64,000 bases of DNA, from assembly GCF_000383955.1 (NCBI RefSeq), contig NZ_KB913013.1, forward strand, positions 3,739,694 through 3,803,693. Reading direction: 5' to 3'. Every line of letters starts with the position of its first letter. The first letter of the stretch is position 1. Position numbers and translations under genes: made by a program. The notes below the pieces were generated by a model. That model worked only from the letters and a program-made list of their open reading frames with translations. It had not been told where the DNA came from and did no database searches. Positions 8,113 through 17,083 of the stretch are shown here, piece by piece. The stretch is from Rudanella lutea DSM 19387. Its GTDB lineage: Bacteria > Bacteroidota > Bacteroidia > Cytophagales > Spirosomataceae.

Positions 8113-9822
8113 ATGGTTAATTCTACGTGTATAGAAAGCCTTTCCAAGCTTATTAGCTTACAACAGAGGCAGCTCGTGGCACTACTCTTTACAGTTGTGC
8201 TTTGCTTTTTATCTTTGGCTAATGCTATAGCTCAGTGTGATTTAATCCTAACGCCGACTAACATAGACCAACCTACCTGCGGAGCCAATGACGGTAGTTT
8301 TAGGGTAGAAGTTGGTGGTATTACCGCTCCCTATCAGTATACGCTCACTAAGAGTGTTGGCGGTACTTTTGTTTTACAGGAGAACGGTACGCTCATTGCA
8401 GGTACGCTCACCTTTGTGTCCCTAACTGGCGGGACATACAAGGTGATGATTGCTAAAGGGGGCACCTGTTCGGGCGAGGTGACCGTAGAGCTTTCGCAAA
8501 CGGTCCTAACGCTGACGCCGACAAACATAACCCAAGCTACCTGTGGGGGCAAAGACGGTAGTTTTAGGGTAGAAGTCGGTGGCATCACCGCCCCCTATCA
8601 ATATACGCTGGTGAAGGACGTTAGTGGCAGTCCAGTCTTACAGGAAAACGGTACGCTCATTGCGGGTACGCTCACCTTTGTGTCCCTGACTGGCGGGACA
8701 TACAAGGTGATGATTGCTAAGGGAGGGACTTGTTCGGGCGAGGTGACCGTAGAGCTTCCTCAAACGACCCTAACCCTGACGTCGACTAACATAAATCGAC
8801 CTACCTGCGGGGCCAGTGATGGCAGTTTCCAGGTAGAAGTCGGTGGCATTACCGCCCCCTATCAGTATACGCTCACTAAGAGTGTTGGTGGTACGTTTGT
8901 CCTACAGGAGAACGGTACCCTCATTGCGGGAACGCTTACTTTTTTGCCTCTGGATGCAGGGACATACAAGGTGATGATTGCTAAGGGGGGGACCTGTTCG
9001 GGTAGCGTGACGGTGGAGCTTCCGCAAACGGCACTAACCCTGCTGGCCCCTACTTATGACTGTGCCACCGGTGCCTTTCGGTTCAATACGTGCGGGGGCG
9101 ATGGTAGCCCGATTACCTTTTCCGCTATTGGTATCACGGGACCAACTACTAATCCTAATGCGTTTGTAGATACTGAGTTGCGTACGGCGATTGATGCACA
9201 ACCTCTACTACTTCGGGCAACTCAGAGTGGAATCACTGTGACTTATGTTTGGAATATCCGAGCGCAATGCCCGATCATTCCATCAGGGGGGGGATTGACA
9301 CTACTATCGCCCACCTACGACTGTGCTACTGGTGCCTTTCGATTCAATACCAGCGGGGGCGATGGCAGTCCTATTACTTTTTCTGCTATTGGTATCACCG
9401 GTCCGACTACAAACCCCAATGCATTTGTAGATGCCGAGCTACGAACGGCTAACGATGTACAACCCCTGCTACTGCAGGCAACTCAGAGTGGAGTCACTGT
9501 GACTTACCTCTGGGATTTGAAAGCGGCTTGTGGCCGTGCGCGACTTGGTGAGGCTAAGCCAGATCAACAATTGAGAGTAACCGTATTGGGTAATCCTGTT
9601 GTGAGCGAACTAATACACATCAAGGTAAACGGGGCTGATGGTCACCCCCTACGGGTTACCTTGGTAGACCAACAGGGACGGCGGGTGAGTGAGGAGCGTG
9701 TTGATCAGGCCTTATCTACACAGCGACTTAGCATAAAGTCGGGGCATACAGCAGGAGTCTATTTGCTTCAGGTATCTACTCCCAACCAATCACAAGTAGT
9801 ACGGGTGCTGAAGGCCCAATGA
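8113..9822 (+). CDS. Secreted repeat protein with T9SS sorting domain
   Basis: The protein has 569 residues. A signal peptide covers residues 1-41 (hydrophobic LVALLFTVVLCFLSLANAIA). Three 88-residue repeats follow, beginning near 44, 132 and 220 and carrying TCGxxDGSFxVEVGGITAPY and GTYKVMIAKGGTCSG (SprB-like repeat wording). Then come two repeats of about 87 residues starting with LTLLxPTYDCATGAFRFNT. The last 80 residues form a T9SS type A-like domain ending in AGVYLLQVSTPNQSQVVRVL. It is probably a cell-surface or released adhesin-like protein, but no enzyme motif was seen. It is the only gene of the islet next to tRNA-Leu. Confidence 0.8.
   Translation: MVNSTCIESLSKLISLQQRQLVALLFTVVLCFLSLANAIAQCDLILTPTNIDQPTCGANDGSFRVEVGGITAPYQYTLTKSVGGTFVLQENGTLIAGTLTFVSLTGGTYKVMIAKGGTCSGEVTVELSQTVLTLTPTNITQATCGGKDGSFRVEVGGITAPYQYTLVKDVSGSPVLQENGTLIAGTLTFVSLTGGTYKVMIAKGGTCSGEVTVELPQTTLTLTSTNINRPTCGASDGSFQVEVGGITAPYQYTLTKSVGGTFVLQENGTLIAGTLTFLPLDAGTYKVMIAKGGTCSGSVTVELPQTALTLLAPTYDCATGAFRFNTCGGDGSPITFSAIGITGPTTNPNAFVDTELRTAIDAQPLLLRATQSGITVTYVWNIRAQCPIIPSGGGLTLLSPTYDCATGAFRFNTSGGDGSPITFSAIGITGPTTNPNAFVDAELRTANDVQPLLLQATQSGVTVTYLWDLKAACGRARLGEAKPDQQLRVTVLGNPVVSELIHIKVNGADGHPLRVTLVDQQGRRVSEERVDQALSTQRLSIKSGHTAGVYLLQVSTPNQSQVVRVLKAQ
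8242..9033 (+). repeat. Three tandem 264-bp coding repeats
   Basis: The three units encode 88 residues each. Units 1 and 3 share TLTKSVGGTFVLQENGT where unit 2 has TLVKDVSGSPV. Units 1 and 2 share FVSLTGGTYK and CSGEVTV where unit 3 has FLPLDAGTYK and CSGSVTV. This mosaic pattern suggests exchange between units. Many base differences are synonymous. Confidence 0.85.
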
Positions 9823-9887
9823 CGTAACCAGCCAATTTCGACATATAATGCCAACCATGTATTATCCCAGCTTTTAAAGGGCTGGCG

Positions 9888-9956
9888 AATAAAGGGCCTT
9901 CTTTCCCACTTTGGGCATCAGTACAATGTTCAGTTTAGAAAGGAGGTCGCTTTATT
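9888..9956. repeat. Hairpin repeat, right copy flanking the islet gene
   Basis: AATAAAGGGCCTTCTTTC pairs imperfectly with GAAAGGAGGTCGCTTTATT around GGGCATCAGTACAATG. It is related to the unit at 7712-7780. It begins 65 bases after the islet gene and may also end its transcript, although no T run follows. Confidence 0.65.
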
Positions 9957-10070
9957 ACAACTGCCTGGGGGCGTTAATAAAATTCGGGATGATTCAGGTG
10001 AATCAGTCAAGAGACTTTATGTAATTGTTTTCTCTGAATTCATCCCCTGTTTTCTCCCCAGCCTGAAAAG

Positions 10071-10100
10071 ACAAAGACCGCAGCTAAGTTAGCTGCGGTC
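10071..10100 (-). terminator. Intrinsic terminator of tRNA-Leu
   Basis: A perfect 10-bp stem GACCGCAGCT / AGCTGCGGTC has a five-base loop. It is followed on the minus strand by TTTGTCTTTTC and lies eight bases past the tRNA 3' end. Confidence 0.85.
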
Positions 10101-10107
10101 CTCTATG

Positions 10108-10191
10108 TGCCGAAGGCGAGACTCGAACTCGCATGCCCGTGAAGGCACACGCCCCTGAAACGTGCGTGTCTACCAATTTCACCACTTCGGC
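10108..10191 (-). tRNA. tRNA-Leu (anticodon CAG)
   Basis: Read on the minus strand, the acceptor stem GCCGAAG pairs with CTTCGGC and leaves discriminator A. The D arm contains AAATTGGTAG. The anticodon stem CACGT/GCGTG encloses the loop TTCAGGG, giving CAG. The long variable arm is that of a class II tRNA, and the T loop reads GTTCGAGTC. CCA is not encoded. Its 3' end is duplicated at 7550-7570. Confidence 0.95.
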
Positions 10192-10267
10192 AGCACATTC
10201 CCCCGTGTTGGGACTGCAAATATAGAGGCTCGATTATAGCTTTTGCAAGCCCTCAGCCGTAATTTTT

Positions 10268-11662
10268 TTACAAATTTACGGCCTCGTACATATCCGGTAT
10301 TTCGATGTGCTGAAAACCAGCATCTTGTAATTTCTCTTTCCAGATCTGCTGTTCGTCGTAATCGCCATGAACCAGGAACACCTTCTTGACCTCGGCCGGG
10401 TTCTGGCAGCTTAGGTAGTCGAGCATTTCGGCATAATCGGCGTGGGCGCTCAAGGCATCCATTACGGCTACCCGCGCCCGCACGTCAAATGTTTCCCCAA
10501 AAATACGTACTTGCTTATCGCCCCGTTTGAGAGCTCCGCCCAAGCTACTTGGCGATGCGTAGCCGACCAGCAAAATGGTATTACGGGGATCTTCAATGTT
10601 GTTTTTAATGTGGTGCTTAATGCGCCCGGCTTCGGCCATCCCCGACGCCGAAATAATGACGCACGGCCCCGGGCGGTCGTTGATAGCTTTAGAATCAGCT
10701 ACTTCCGATACGTAATGCAGGTTGGGGAAGTCAAACGCATCGCCGTCTTTGTGGATGTACCGCAAAATTTCGGGGTTAAAACAGTCCTCGTTGTCCTGCA
10801 TCACCCGCGTTGCTTTGACCGCCAGGGGACTGTCGACATACACGGGTAATACCGGCAGAAGACCCTCGCTGGCGAGCTGGTCGAGAGCGTACACGACCTC
10901 CTGCGTACGGTCGACGGCGAAAGCAGGTATAATCAGTTTGCCCCGGTTTTTGACGCAGGTGTCCTCCACAATGCGTAGCAGATGCGCTTTCATGTCGGGT
11001 TCGGGCTCGTGCAGGCTGGCCCCGTACGTTGATTCGCAGATGATATAATCAGCCTGCGGAAATGGCTCCGGTTTACGCAGAATCTTGTCGTTGGGACGAC
11101 CAATATCGCCACTGAAGAAAAGCCGCTTGGTGTAGCCTTCTTCCCGAATGGTGAGGCTGATAGCCGCGCTACCGAGCAGGTGAGCCGCGTCGGTGTAAAG
11201 GACCTGAATGTTTTCATCGAGCCAGAAAGACTCGTTGTACCGCACGGTACGAATCTGACTCAGTGCCTGCTCCACATCGCCCACATCGTACAGCATGTCG
11301 AGTAGCGGCCGACCCTGCCGCTGCCGCCGTTCGTTGACTCGTTTCAGGTCCGTTTCCTGAATATGGGCGCTGTCGAGCAGCATAATATTGCACAAATCGG
11401 CCGTTGCGTGGGTGCAGTAGATCGGTCCCGTAAATCCCTGCCGCACTAACCGGGGGACGAGACCCGTGTGGTCGATGTGTGCGTGTGAGAGCAATAAGTA
11501 GTCGACATCGGCCGGGTTGAAATGGAAGTTCTGATTCAGGTCGTCGGTGTCGATACCCTGAAACAAGCCGCAGTCGAGAAGAATTTTAGTGCCCTGCTGG
11601 GTAGTGATGAGGTGTTTACTGCCGGTTACGGTGCGGGCTGCACCCATAAATTGAATTTTCAT
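10268..11662 (-). CDS. Beta-CASP metallo-beta-lactamase family RNA nuclease-like protein
   Basis: This 464-residue protein has the zinc-binding HAHIDH motif at residues 60-65, an N-terminal GAARTVTGSKHLI stretch, the FSGDIGR motif, a beta-CASP insert with VYVDSPLA, and a C-terminal RMMBL-type region with SAHADYAEML and VHGDYDEQ. This is the CPSF73-like family of RNA endo/exonucleases. It is a soluble protein, divergent from pbpC across a 200-base gap. The RNA substrate cannot be told from the sequence. Confidence 0.9.
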   Translation of the reverse strand: MKIQFMGAARTVTGSKHLITTQQGTKILLDCGLFQGIDTDDLNQNFHFNPADVDYLLLSHAHIDHTGLVPRLVRQGFTGPIYCTHATADLCNIMLLDSAHIQETDLKRVNERRQRQGRPLLDMLYDVGDVEQALSQIRTVRYNESFWLDENIQVLYTDAAHLLGSAAISLTIREEGYTKRLFFSGDIGRPNDKILRKPEPFPQADYIICESTYGASLHEPEPDMKAHLLRIVEDTCVKNRGKLIIPAFAVDRTQEVVYALDQLASEGLLPVLPVYVDSPLAVKATRVMQDNEDCFNPEILRYIHKDGDAFDFPNLHYVSEVADSKAINDRPGPCVIISASGMAEAGRIKHHIKNNIEDPRNTILLVGYASPSSLGGALKRGDKQVRIFGETFDVRARVAVMDALSAHADYAEMLDYLSCQNPAEVKKVFLVHGDYDEQQIWKEKLQDAGFQHIEIPDMYEAVNL

Positions 11663-11812
11663 GAAAAGCTGGATCTTGGATGTAGGACGTTAGACGCCCG
11701 AAAGTTGGGTAGGCTACAGGAAATCCGACACAATAGCAAACAATCCTAGACGGGTGGCGAAAAACCATCTGCCATACCCTCTATCTGGTTTAGAATGTTC
11801 AGTAGCGCCTGA

Positions 11813-11820
11813 TAGCTTTG
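11813..11820 (+). promoter_or_regulatory. -7 box (TAGCTTTG) before pbpC
   Basis: TAGCTTTG fits TAnnTTTG exactly. The in-frame TTG at 11818 lies inside this box, which argues that translation starts later, at ATG 11860. Confidence 0.5.
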
Positions 11821-11859
11821 CAAATTATCAAATTAGGTCAAAATGAAAGGGTGTCGGCT

Positions 11860-14229
11860 ATGTTGAGTGTTCAAAAACGACTTTCTGCCCGATCAGGGAT
11901 GCCCCTTTGGCGCCGACGGTCGGCACAGATTGTAGTAACCGGATTGCTGGTTGCTTTGTTACTGGACTGGGCCTTCCCGATTCGGACCGCCGTGCCGTAT
12001 TCGCCCGTAGTGACGGCGGCCGACGGGACCATACTGCATGCCTTTCTGAGCCGCGACGATAAGTGGCGGCTGTATGCCCAAACCGATGATATTACGCCCG
12101 TACTGCGCGAGGCTATCCTGTTTAAAGAAGACAAATATTTTTATTACCACCCCGGTATAAATCCACTGGCGCTCATGCGGGCGTTGGGGCGGAACGTACT
12201 CCGGGGGCGCCGGACGTCGGGGGCATCGACCATCACGATGCAGGTGGTTCGGTTGCTGGAGCCCCGTGAGCGTACCTACCTGAGCAAGCTGATTGAACTG
12301 GTGCGGGCGTTGCAGCTGGAACTGCACTATTCTAAAGGCGAAATTCTGCAATTGTACCTCAACCTGCTGCCTTACGGGAGCAATATTGAGGGAATCAAAT
12401 CGGCCTCGATGCTGTACTTCGGAAAACCGCCCCAACTGCTCAGTTTGGCCGAAGTGACTGCGCTCACTATCATTCCTAACCGACCATCGAGCCTGCGTTT
12501 GGGTGTGCGTAACGAACAGGTCCGGCAGGAGCGGAATCGCTGGCTCCGGCGTTTTGGCGCGCAGGGCCTGTTTTCTGCCACCGCTATTGCCGATGCTTTA
12601 GACGAACCCCTCACGGCCCGCCGACGGGCCGCTCCGCAACAGATGCCCCACTTTGCCCGCCGATTGCTGGCTGAGAAACGGATGGGGCCAACGGGCATCA
12701 TACACACCGCTATCCGACCCGCCATGCAGGCCGGGGCCGAGCGGCTTGTACAAAACTACATCAATCGGATGCGGGCCTATAATATCCACAATGCGGCTGT
12801 GCTGGTTGTGGATAACCAGACCCGGAAGGTGGTTGCTTACGTCGGTTCGGCCGATTTTTATAATGTGTTCGATGGTGGGCAGGTAGATGGTGTTCGGGCG
12901 GTGCGTTCGCCGGGCAGCACCCTGAAACCACTGTTGTATGGGCTGGCGTTCGATGCGGGCCTGATTACGCCCAAATCGAAACTAAACGACGTGCCGACCA
13001 ACTTTGGCGGGTATGAACCCGAAAATTATGACCGTCGGTTCAATGGTCCGGTAACGGCTGAGTTTGCCCTGGCCAATTCGCTCAACGTGCCAGCCGTGAA
13101 ACTACTCCGCGACATCAGTACGCCAACGTTTGTGAAAGCGATGCAGAAGGCCGGCTTTTCGACCGTGAGCAAGCAAGCGCGTGACCTGGGCCTTTCCATG
13201 ATTCTGGGCGGTTGTGGGGTCACGCTCGAAGAACTGGTGACGCTCTTTGCTGGGTTTGCCAACGGGGGGCAGGTAGGGCCGCTGCGGCTGGTCGACACGC
13301 CAGAAGTGAAACCGCGTACCGGGCAAGCAGTACTCTCGCCCGAGGCTGCCTATTTAGTTACCAACACACTTACCCAGATTACCCGTCCCGACTTGCCCAA
13401 CAACTTCGACAATAGCTACCACCTACCCCGCATTGCGTGGAAAACGGGTACCTCCTATGGTCGGCGTGATGCCTGGAGTATTGGCTACAACCGGCGGTAC
13501 ACGATTGGGGTTTGGGTTGGTAATTTTTCGGGCGTAGGTGTCCCTGAGCTAAGCGGAGCCAATACGGCCACACCGCTGCTGTTTGGACTTTTTAACGCCT
13601 TGGATTACAACTCGCCCAAAGGGTGGTTTCGGCCGCCTACGACCCGCTCCGACGCCCGGCTGGCCCTGCGGCAAATTTGCCCCGAGTCGGGGGCGGTGCC
13701 CAACGACTCGTGCACGGCACGTGCCGTCGATTACTACATCATGGGGGTTTCGGGTAGCGCGCGGTGTACGCATCAAAAAGTAGTTTTTACCGATTCTGCC
13801 GGTCGGGTGTCGTATTGTGCGCATTGCCTGCCCGACCGAGGGACCATCCGGCGCACGTACCCGAATCTGGCCCCCGAACTGATTGCTTACTACGTGGTCA
13901 AACGGATTCCGTACGAGGCCCCCCCTCCGCATAACCCGGCCTGTGAGCGCCTATTTGACAACGAGGGAGGTAAGGCCCCGCTCATTACGTCACCTAATCA
14001 CGGCAGCGAGTATTTTATCGACCCCAAGCAGCCAACGGCTATTCAACTGGCTTGTCAGGCGGCCAATGATGTACGGACGGTGTACTGGTATCTGAACGAT
14101 AAACTGTTGCGTAAGGCCGACCCAACCGAAGCTGTCTTTATCAACCCAAGGCCGGGCGTGTACAAGCTTTCGTGTGCCGATGATCGCGGACGGCATACCG
14201 ATATCCGCATCACGGTAAAAAGCGAATAG
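11860..14229 (+). CDS. pbpC: Penicillin-binding protein 1C
   Basis: This bifunctional peptidoglycan synthase has 789 residues from the ATG at 11860. One N-terminal membrane segment (IVVTGLLVALLLDWAF) is followed by the GT51 transglycosylase domain with EDKYFYYHPGINP and GASTITMQVVRLLEP. The transpeptidase domain has SPGSTLKP (nucleophile serine in STLK), SLN in NSLNVPAV, and KTGTSYG. A C-terminal PBP1C-type domain of about 100 residues ends the protein. The upstream in-frame TTG at 11818 was rejected because it overlaps the -7 box. The alpha-2-macroglobulin gene that often pairs with pbpC is absent here. Confidence 0.94.
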   Translation: MLSVQKRLSARSGMPLWRRRSAQIVVTGLLVALLLDWAFPIRTAVPYSPVVTAADGTILHAFLSRDDKWRLYAQTDDITPVLREAILFKEDKYFYYHPGINPLALMRALGRNVLRGRRTSGASTITMQVVRLLEPRERTYLSKLIELVRALQLELHYSKGEILQLYLNLLPYGSNIEGIKSASMLYFGKPPQLLSLAEVTALTIIPNRPSSLRLGVRNEQVRQERNRWLRRFGAQGLFSATAIADALDEPLTARRRAAPQQMPHFARRLLAEKRMGPTGIIHTAIRPAMQAGAERLVQNYINRMRAYNIHNAAVLVVDNQTRKVVAYVGSADFYNVFDGGQVDGVRAVRSPGSTLKPLLYGLAFDAGLITPKSKLNDVPTNFGGYEPENYDRRFNGPVTAEFALANSLNVPAVKLLRDISTPTFVKAMQKAGFSTVSKQARDLGLSMILGGCGVTLEELVTLFAGFANGGQVGPLRLVDTPEVKPRTGQAVLSPEAAYLVTNTLTQITRPDLPNNFDNSYHLPRIAWKTGTSYGRRDAWSIGYNRRYTIGVWVGNFSGVGVPELSGANTATPLLFGLFNALDYNSPKGWFRPPTTRSDARLALRQICPESGAVPNDSCTARAVDYYIMGVSGSARCTHQKVVFTDSAGRVSYCAHCLPDRGTIRRTYPNLAPELIAYYVVKRIPYEAPPPHNPACERLFDNEGGKAPLITSPNHGSEYFIDPKQPTAIQLACQAANDVRTVYWYLNDKLLRKADPTEAVFINPRPGVYKLSCADDRGRHTDIRITVKSE

Positions 14230-14311
14230 CTGGCTTCGAAACGGGGTAGCCGTTTTGTTTTACGGGGAAATTGTGGCACTTTTCGGGAAAATAAATTTTC
14301 CTGAATCTACC

Positions 14312-14752
14312 ATGAAACGCTTACTGGTGTTGGCCGTTTTGGGCCTGTTTTCATTGACAACCTACGCGCAGTCGGCGCCTGCCGATCCGGCTCAAGACCC
14401 CTCTGCCCTGACGGGTGCCTTTTTCAAAGCCATGCAGGACGAGGACAGCAACAAGATGCAGTCCATCACGACAGACGATTTCAGTATTGTCAACTTTGAC
14501 GGCAACACGGCCGATCGCGATCTGTTGGTGCAGGCCCTGAGCGGTGGGCATCTGACCGTCGAGACAGCAACACCTTCGGGTATGCGGGCCCGGTCGTACA
14601 ACAACGATGCCGCCGTGGTGACCGGTACCACCAAATTCAAGGGTTCACTTCAGGGGCAGGCTCTTCAGTCGGACGTACTTTTTACGGCGGTATGTGTAAA
14701 ACAGGGTAATGGCTGGAAAGTAGCCAATGTTCAGTTTTCGCCTATTCGGTAA
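14312..14752 (+). CDS. Small secreted protein, DUF4440/SnoaL-like
   Basis: The protein has 146 residues from ATG 14312. The signal peptide MKRLLVLAVLGLFSLTTYAQ ends at a typical AQS cleavage site. The rest has the wording of NTF2-like DUF4440 proteins: LTGAFFKAMQDED, a central DFSIVNFDGN, and the ending GNGWKVANVQFSPIR. It is probably periplasmic; no catalytic residues are evident. An earlier in-frame start (14255) was rejected because it would bury the signal peptide. Confidence 0.75.
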   Translation: MKRLLVLAVLGLFSLTTYAQSAPADPAQDPSALTGAFFKAMQDEDSNKMQSITTDDFSIVNFDGNTADRDLLVQALSGGHLTVETATPSGMRARSYNNDAAVVTGTTKFKGSLQGQALQSDVLFTAVCVKQGNGWKVANVQFSPIR

Positions 14753-14771
14753 GTGCATCAACGCTATTTAT

Positions 14772-14804
14772 GACCCGCCGGTACCCACTGGCGGGTCTTT
14801 TTTT
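14772..14804 (+). terminator. Intrinsic terminator
   Basis: GACCCGCC / GGCGGGTC stem with a 10-base loop and a run of seven T, right after the DUF4440-like gene. Confidence 0.9.
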
Positions 14805-14877
14805 GCGGAACATCTGCCATCTTTGCCGTTCAAAAAACATATCGGGTGGCGACAGCCCGAATGGCTAAGATCGAAAG

Positions 14878-15855
14878 GTGATTAACCGGTATGCCTGTTT
14901 CTGGGGAGTGATTTTCTGGCTGTGTCTGTACGCACGACTACAGGCCCAGAACGTACCCCCCGTGACCATACCGCAGGGCCATTTCCTGACCGATTCGTTC
15001 GAGATTGGCCGACCGTTCCGGTTCGCACTGAGTTTCCGGCATGCGGTCACCGAGGATGTTCTTTTCCCTGATTCCACTCATTTTAGCCCGTTTTTACTCC
15101 GTGAAACCGTTGTTCTGCCCACCCGTACTGCCGATGGAATCAGTGTCGACAGTGCCGTGTACACGCTCGTTTCGTTCAGTACAGAGCCGCAACTCATCCT
15201 GCGGGTGCCGTTGTACATAGTGGGTTCGGCCGACTGCACAACGGTCTATTCATCGGTCGATACGGTTTTTTTTCGGTCGAAACTATTGTCGGCCCGCCCC
15301 GATACGTTGCAGCTCCGGCCCAGCTTGAAGGTAGTGCCCCTCCGGCAAGAGCTCAACTACCCGGTATTACTGGTTACGCTCACGGTAATTGGGGTGGCTG
15401 TTGCTCTGATCTACGCCTTATTTGGGCAGGCACTCAATCGACAATGGACGTTGTGGCAGTTGCACCGAAACCATCTGCGGTTTTTACGCCGGTACGATAA
15501 GCTGGTGGGTGCGATTAAACCCGAAACCGCTTCTGACCTGGCCAATCAGGCTGTGGTGCGCTGGAAGCGGTACCTGGAAAAACTGGAGCAACAGCCTTAT
15601 CTGACCATGACAACGCCCGAAATCGTAAGCCAGATTCAGGCGCAGGAAACTTCCGTACCTGCCTCGCCGGGGGCGGTTGAAAACGCACTCAAAACCACCG
15701 ACCGGCTCATTTACGGCGGTACGTTTACCGACGAGTCGGGGCAGGCATTACAGCTGTTACGCGAGGTAGCCATCCGAACCTACCAGCGTCGGCGGGCAGT
15801 GCGCACGCAATCGCAGCAGTCGGAGCCCAACACGCCATTATCCGAATCGGTATGA
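14878..15855 (+). CDS. Bat-operon membrane-anchored protein of unknown function
   Basis: The protein has 325 residues starting at GTG 14878, the first codon that retains the signal peptide ending LYARLQAQ. Residues 25-155 are beta-rich and probably periplasmic. One membrane segment (PVLLVTLTVIGVAVALIYAL, about 161-180) is followed by a cytoplasmic, charged C-terminal half. Its TGA overlaps the ATG of the following VWA gene by four bases. In Bacteroidota Bat operons a protein of this design precedes BatA. Its molecular role is not known to me. Confidence 0.65.
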   Translation: MINRYACFWGVIFWLCLYARLQAQNVPPVTIPQGHFLTDSFEIGRPFRFALSFRHAVTEDVLFPDSTHFSPFLLRETVVLPTRTADGISVDSAVYTLVSFSTEPQLILRVPLYIVGSADCTTVYSSVDTVFFRSKLLSARPDTLQLRPSLKVVPLRQELNYPVLLVTLTVIGVAVALIYALFGQALNRQWTLWQLHRNHLRFLRRYDKLVGAIKPETASDLANQAVVRWKRYLEKLEQQPYLTMTTPEIVSQIQAQETSVPASPGAVENALKTTDRLIYGGTFTDESGQALQLLREVAIRTYQRRRAVRTQSQQSEPNTPLSESV

Positions 15856-16892
15856 ATCAGCCCTGGTATTCCATTTCGTGGTTTAGCCCGCAGCAGTGGC
15901 AGCAGTTTCATTTCGAGAATCGGCTGGTGCTCTACGCCATTCTGGGGTTTGCCCTGCTGTTTTTGGTGCGGAGCGCACTCAATGGCCGGGCGCGTCAGCA
16001 GTTGGCGCTTTCGTCGGGGACGAAGGTGGGCAATCGGCCGCTCTGGCAGGCGGGACGCTATCTGCTGCCGGGGGCATTTTTTTTAGGCGTGTGCTGTATC
16101 CTGATCGCTTTGGCCCGACCGCAGATCATTCAGGAACGCCGGGAAGAACAATCGCCGGGTATCGATATTATGCTGGCCATTGATGTTTCGTCGTCGATGG
16201 CCGAAACCGACCTCAAACCTAATCGCCTGGCCGCAGCCCGGCGCGTTGCCGAAGACTTTGTACGGGGCCGTAAAAACGACCGCATCGGCTTGGTCGCCTT
16301 TGCCGGCGAGGCCTTTTCGTTGTGCCCACTCACTACCGATTACACGTTGCTGCGTCGTTACCTGACCGACCTCAATCAGCGTCTGATTCCGGCTTCGGGA
16401 ACGGCCATTGGCGATGCCTTGGGGCGGTGCATTAACCGAATGCGCGATGCCCCCACAACCGATTCGGCATCGACGGGGAGTAAGGTCGTGATTTTGCTCA
16501 GTGACGGCGAAAATACAGCGGGTAACATCGACCCCATGCTGGCGGCTAAGCTCTCTAAAGCGTATGATATTCGGATTTACACCATTGCCGTGGGGCGGCC
16601 GGGAACAGTAACCTCGGCGGTCGATAGTCTGGCGCAGGTGTCGGCTGTTGACGAGGGGGTGTTGAAAGCCATTGCCCGGACGGCCGATGGAAGCTATTAT
16701 CGGGCTACCGATGCCCGACAGCTGAAACAGGTGTTTTCCCGTATCGACCGGCTCGAAAAAGCCCCGGTGCGTGTTCGGATTTATCAGGATGTGCAGGAGT
16801 ACTACCGGGTTTATCTGAACTGGGGTATTTTGTTTCTGCTGGGAGCATTGCTGCTCAAGAGCACCATTTTTGGAAATGTACTGGAAGACTAA
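15852..16892 (+). CDS. batA: VWA-domain membrane protein, BatA-like
   Basis: The protein has 346 residues. Two N-terminal membrane segments (LVLYAILGFALLFLVRSAL; LLPGAFFLGVCCILIALA) are followed by a von Willebrand A domain with a complete MIDAS: DVSSS near 104-108, a threonine in PLTTDYTLL, and SDGENTAGN. A last membrane segment (WGILFLLGALLL) closes the protein. BatA-type proteins are linked to oxidative-stress tolerance and envelope function in Bacteroidota. It overlaps the preceding gene by four bases. BatB, which normally follows, is missing; repeats and rnhB come next. Confidence 0.85.
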   Translation: MNQPWYSISWFSPQQWQQFHFENRLVLYAILGFALLFLVRSALNGRARQQLALSSGTKVGNRPLWQAGRYLLPGAFFLGVCCILIALARPQIIQERREEQSPGIDIMLAIDVSSSMAETDLKPNRLAAARRVAEDFVRGRKNDRIGLVAFAGEAFSLCPLTTDYTLLRRYLTDLNQRLIPASGTAIGDALGRCINRMRDAPTTDSASTGSKVVILLSDGENTAGNIDPMLAAKLSKAYDIRIYTIAVGRPGTVTSAVDSLAQVSAVDEGVLKAIARTADGSYYRATDARQLKQVFSRIDRLEKAPVRVRIYQDVQEYYRVYLNWGILFLLGALLLKSTIFGNVLED

Positions 16893-16893
16893 A

Positions 16894-17083
16894 GACAGTG
16901 AACAGAGGTCAACGAACAGTGATCAACGAACAACAAGAAGTGCACAGCCAACAGTGGGCGATTGCCGAATGTTCGTTGTCCTCTGTTCACTGTCAGTTGT
17001 CAGTTGTTGGTTGTTCGTTGTCAGTTGTTGGTTGTTCGTTGTCAGTTGTTGGTTGTTCGTTGTCAGTTGTTCACTGTTCGTTG
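16894..17083. repeat. Intergenic palindrome plus 21-bp tandem repeat before rnhB
   Basis: Two perfect 15-base arms (GACAGTGAACAGAGG at 16894-16908 and its complement at 16980-16994) enclose 71 bases that repeat the same words (AACGAACA, AACAGTG). Then comes a 21-bp unit beginning CAGTTGTTGG, present three times without mismatch at 17001-17063, with a diverged fourth unit to 17083. The block ends four bases before the rnhB ATG. It is open in some frames but has no protein character. Confidence 0.85.

Noticed and set aside
11818-11859. TTG-initiated N-terminal extension of PBP1C
   Set aside because: The TTG lies inside an exact TAnnTTTG -7 box, so it would not be on the transcript.
17001-17083. 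CRISPR-like array
   Set aside because: The units are directly adjacent with no spacers and there are no cas genes; it is a plain tandem repeat.
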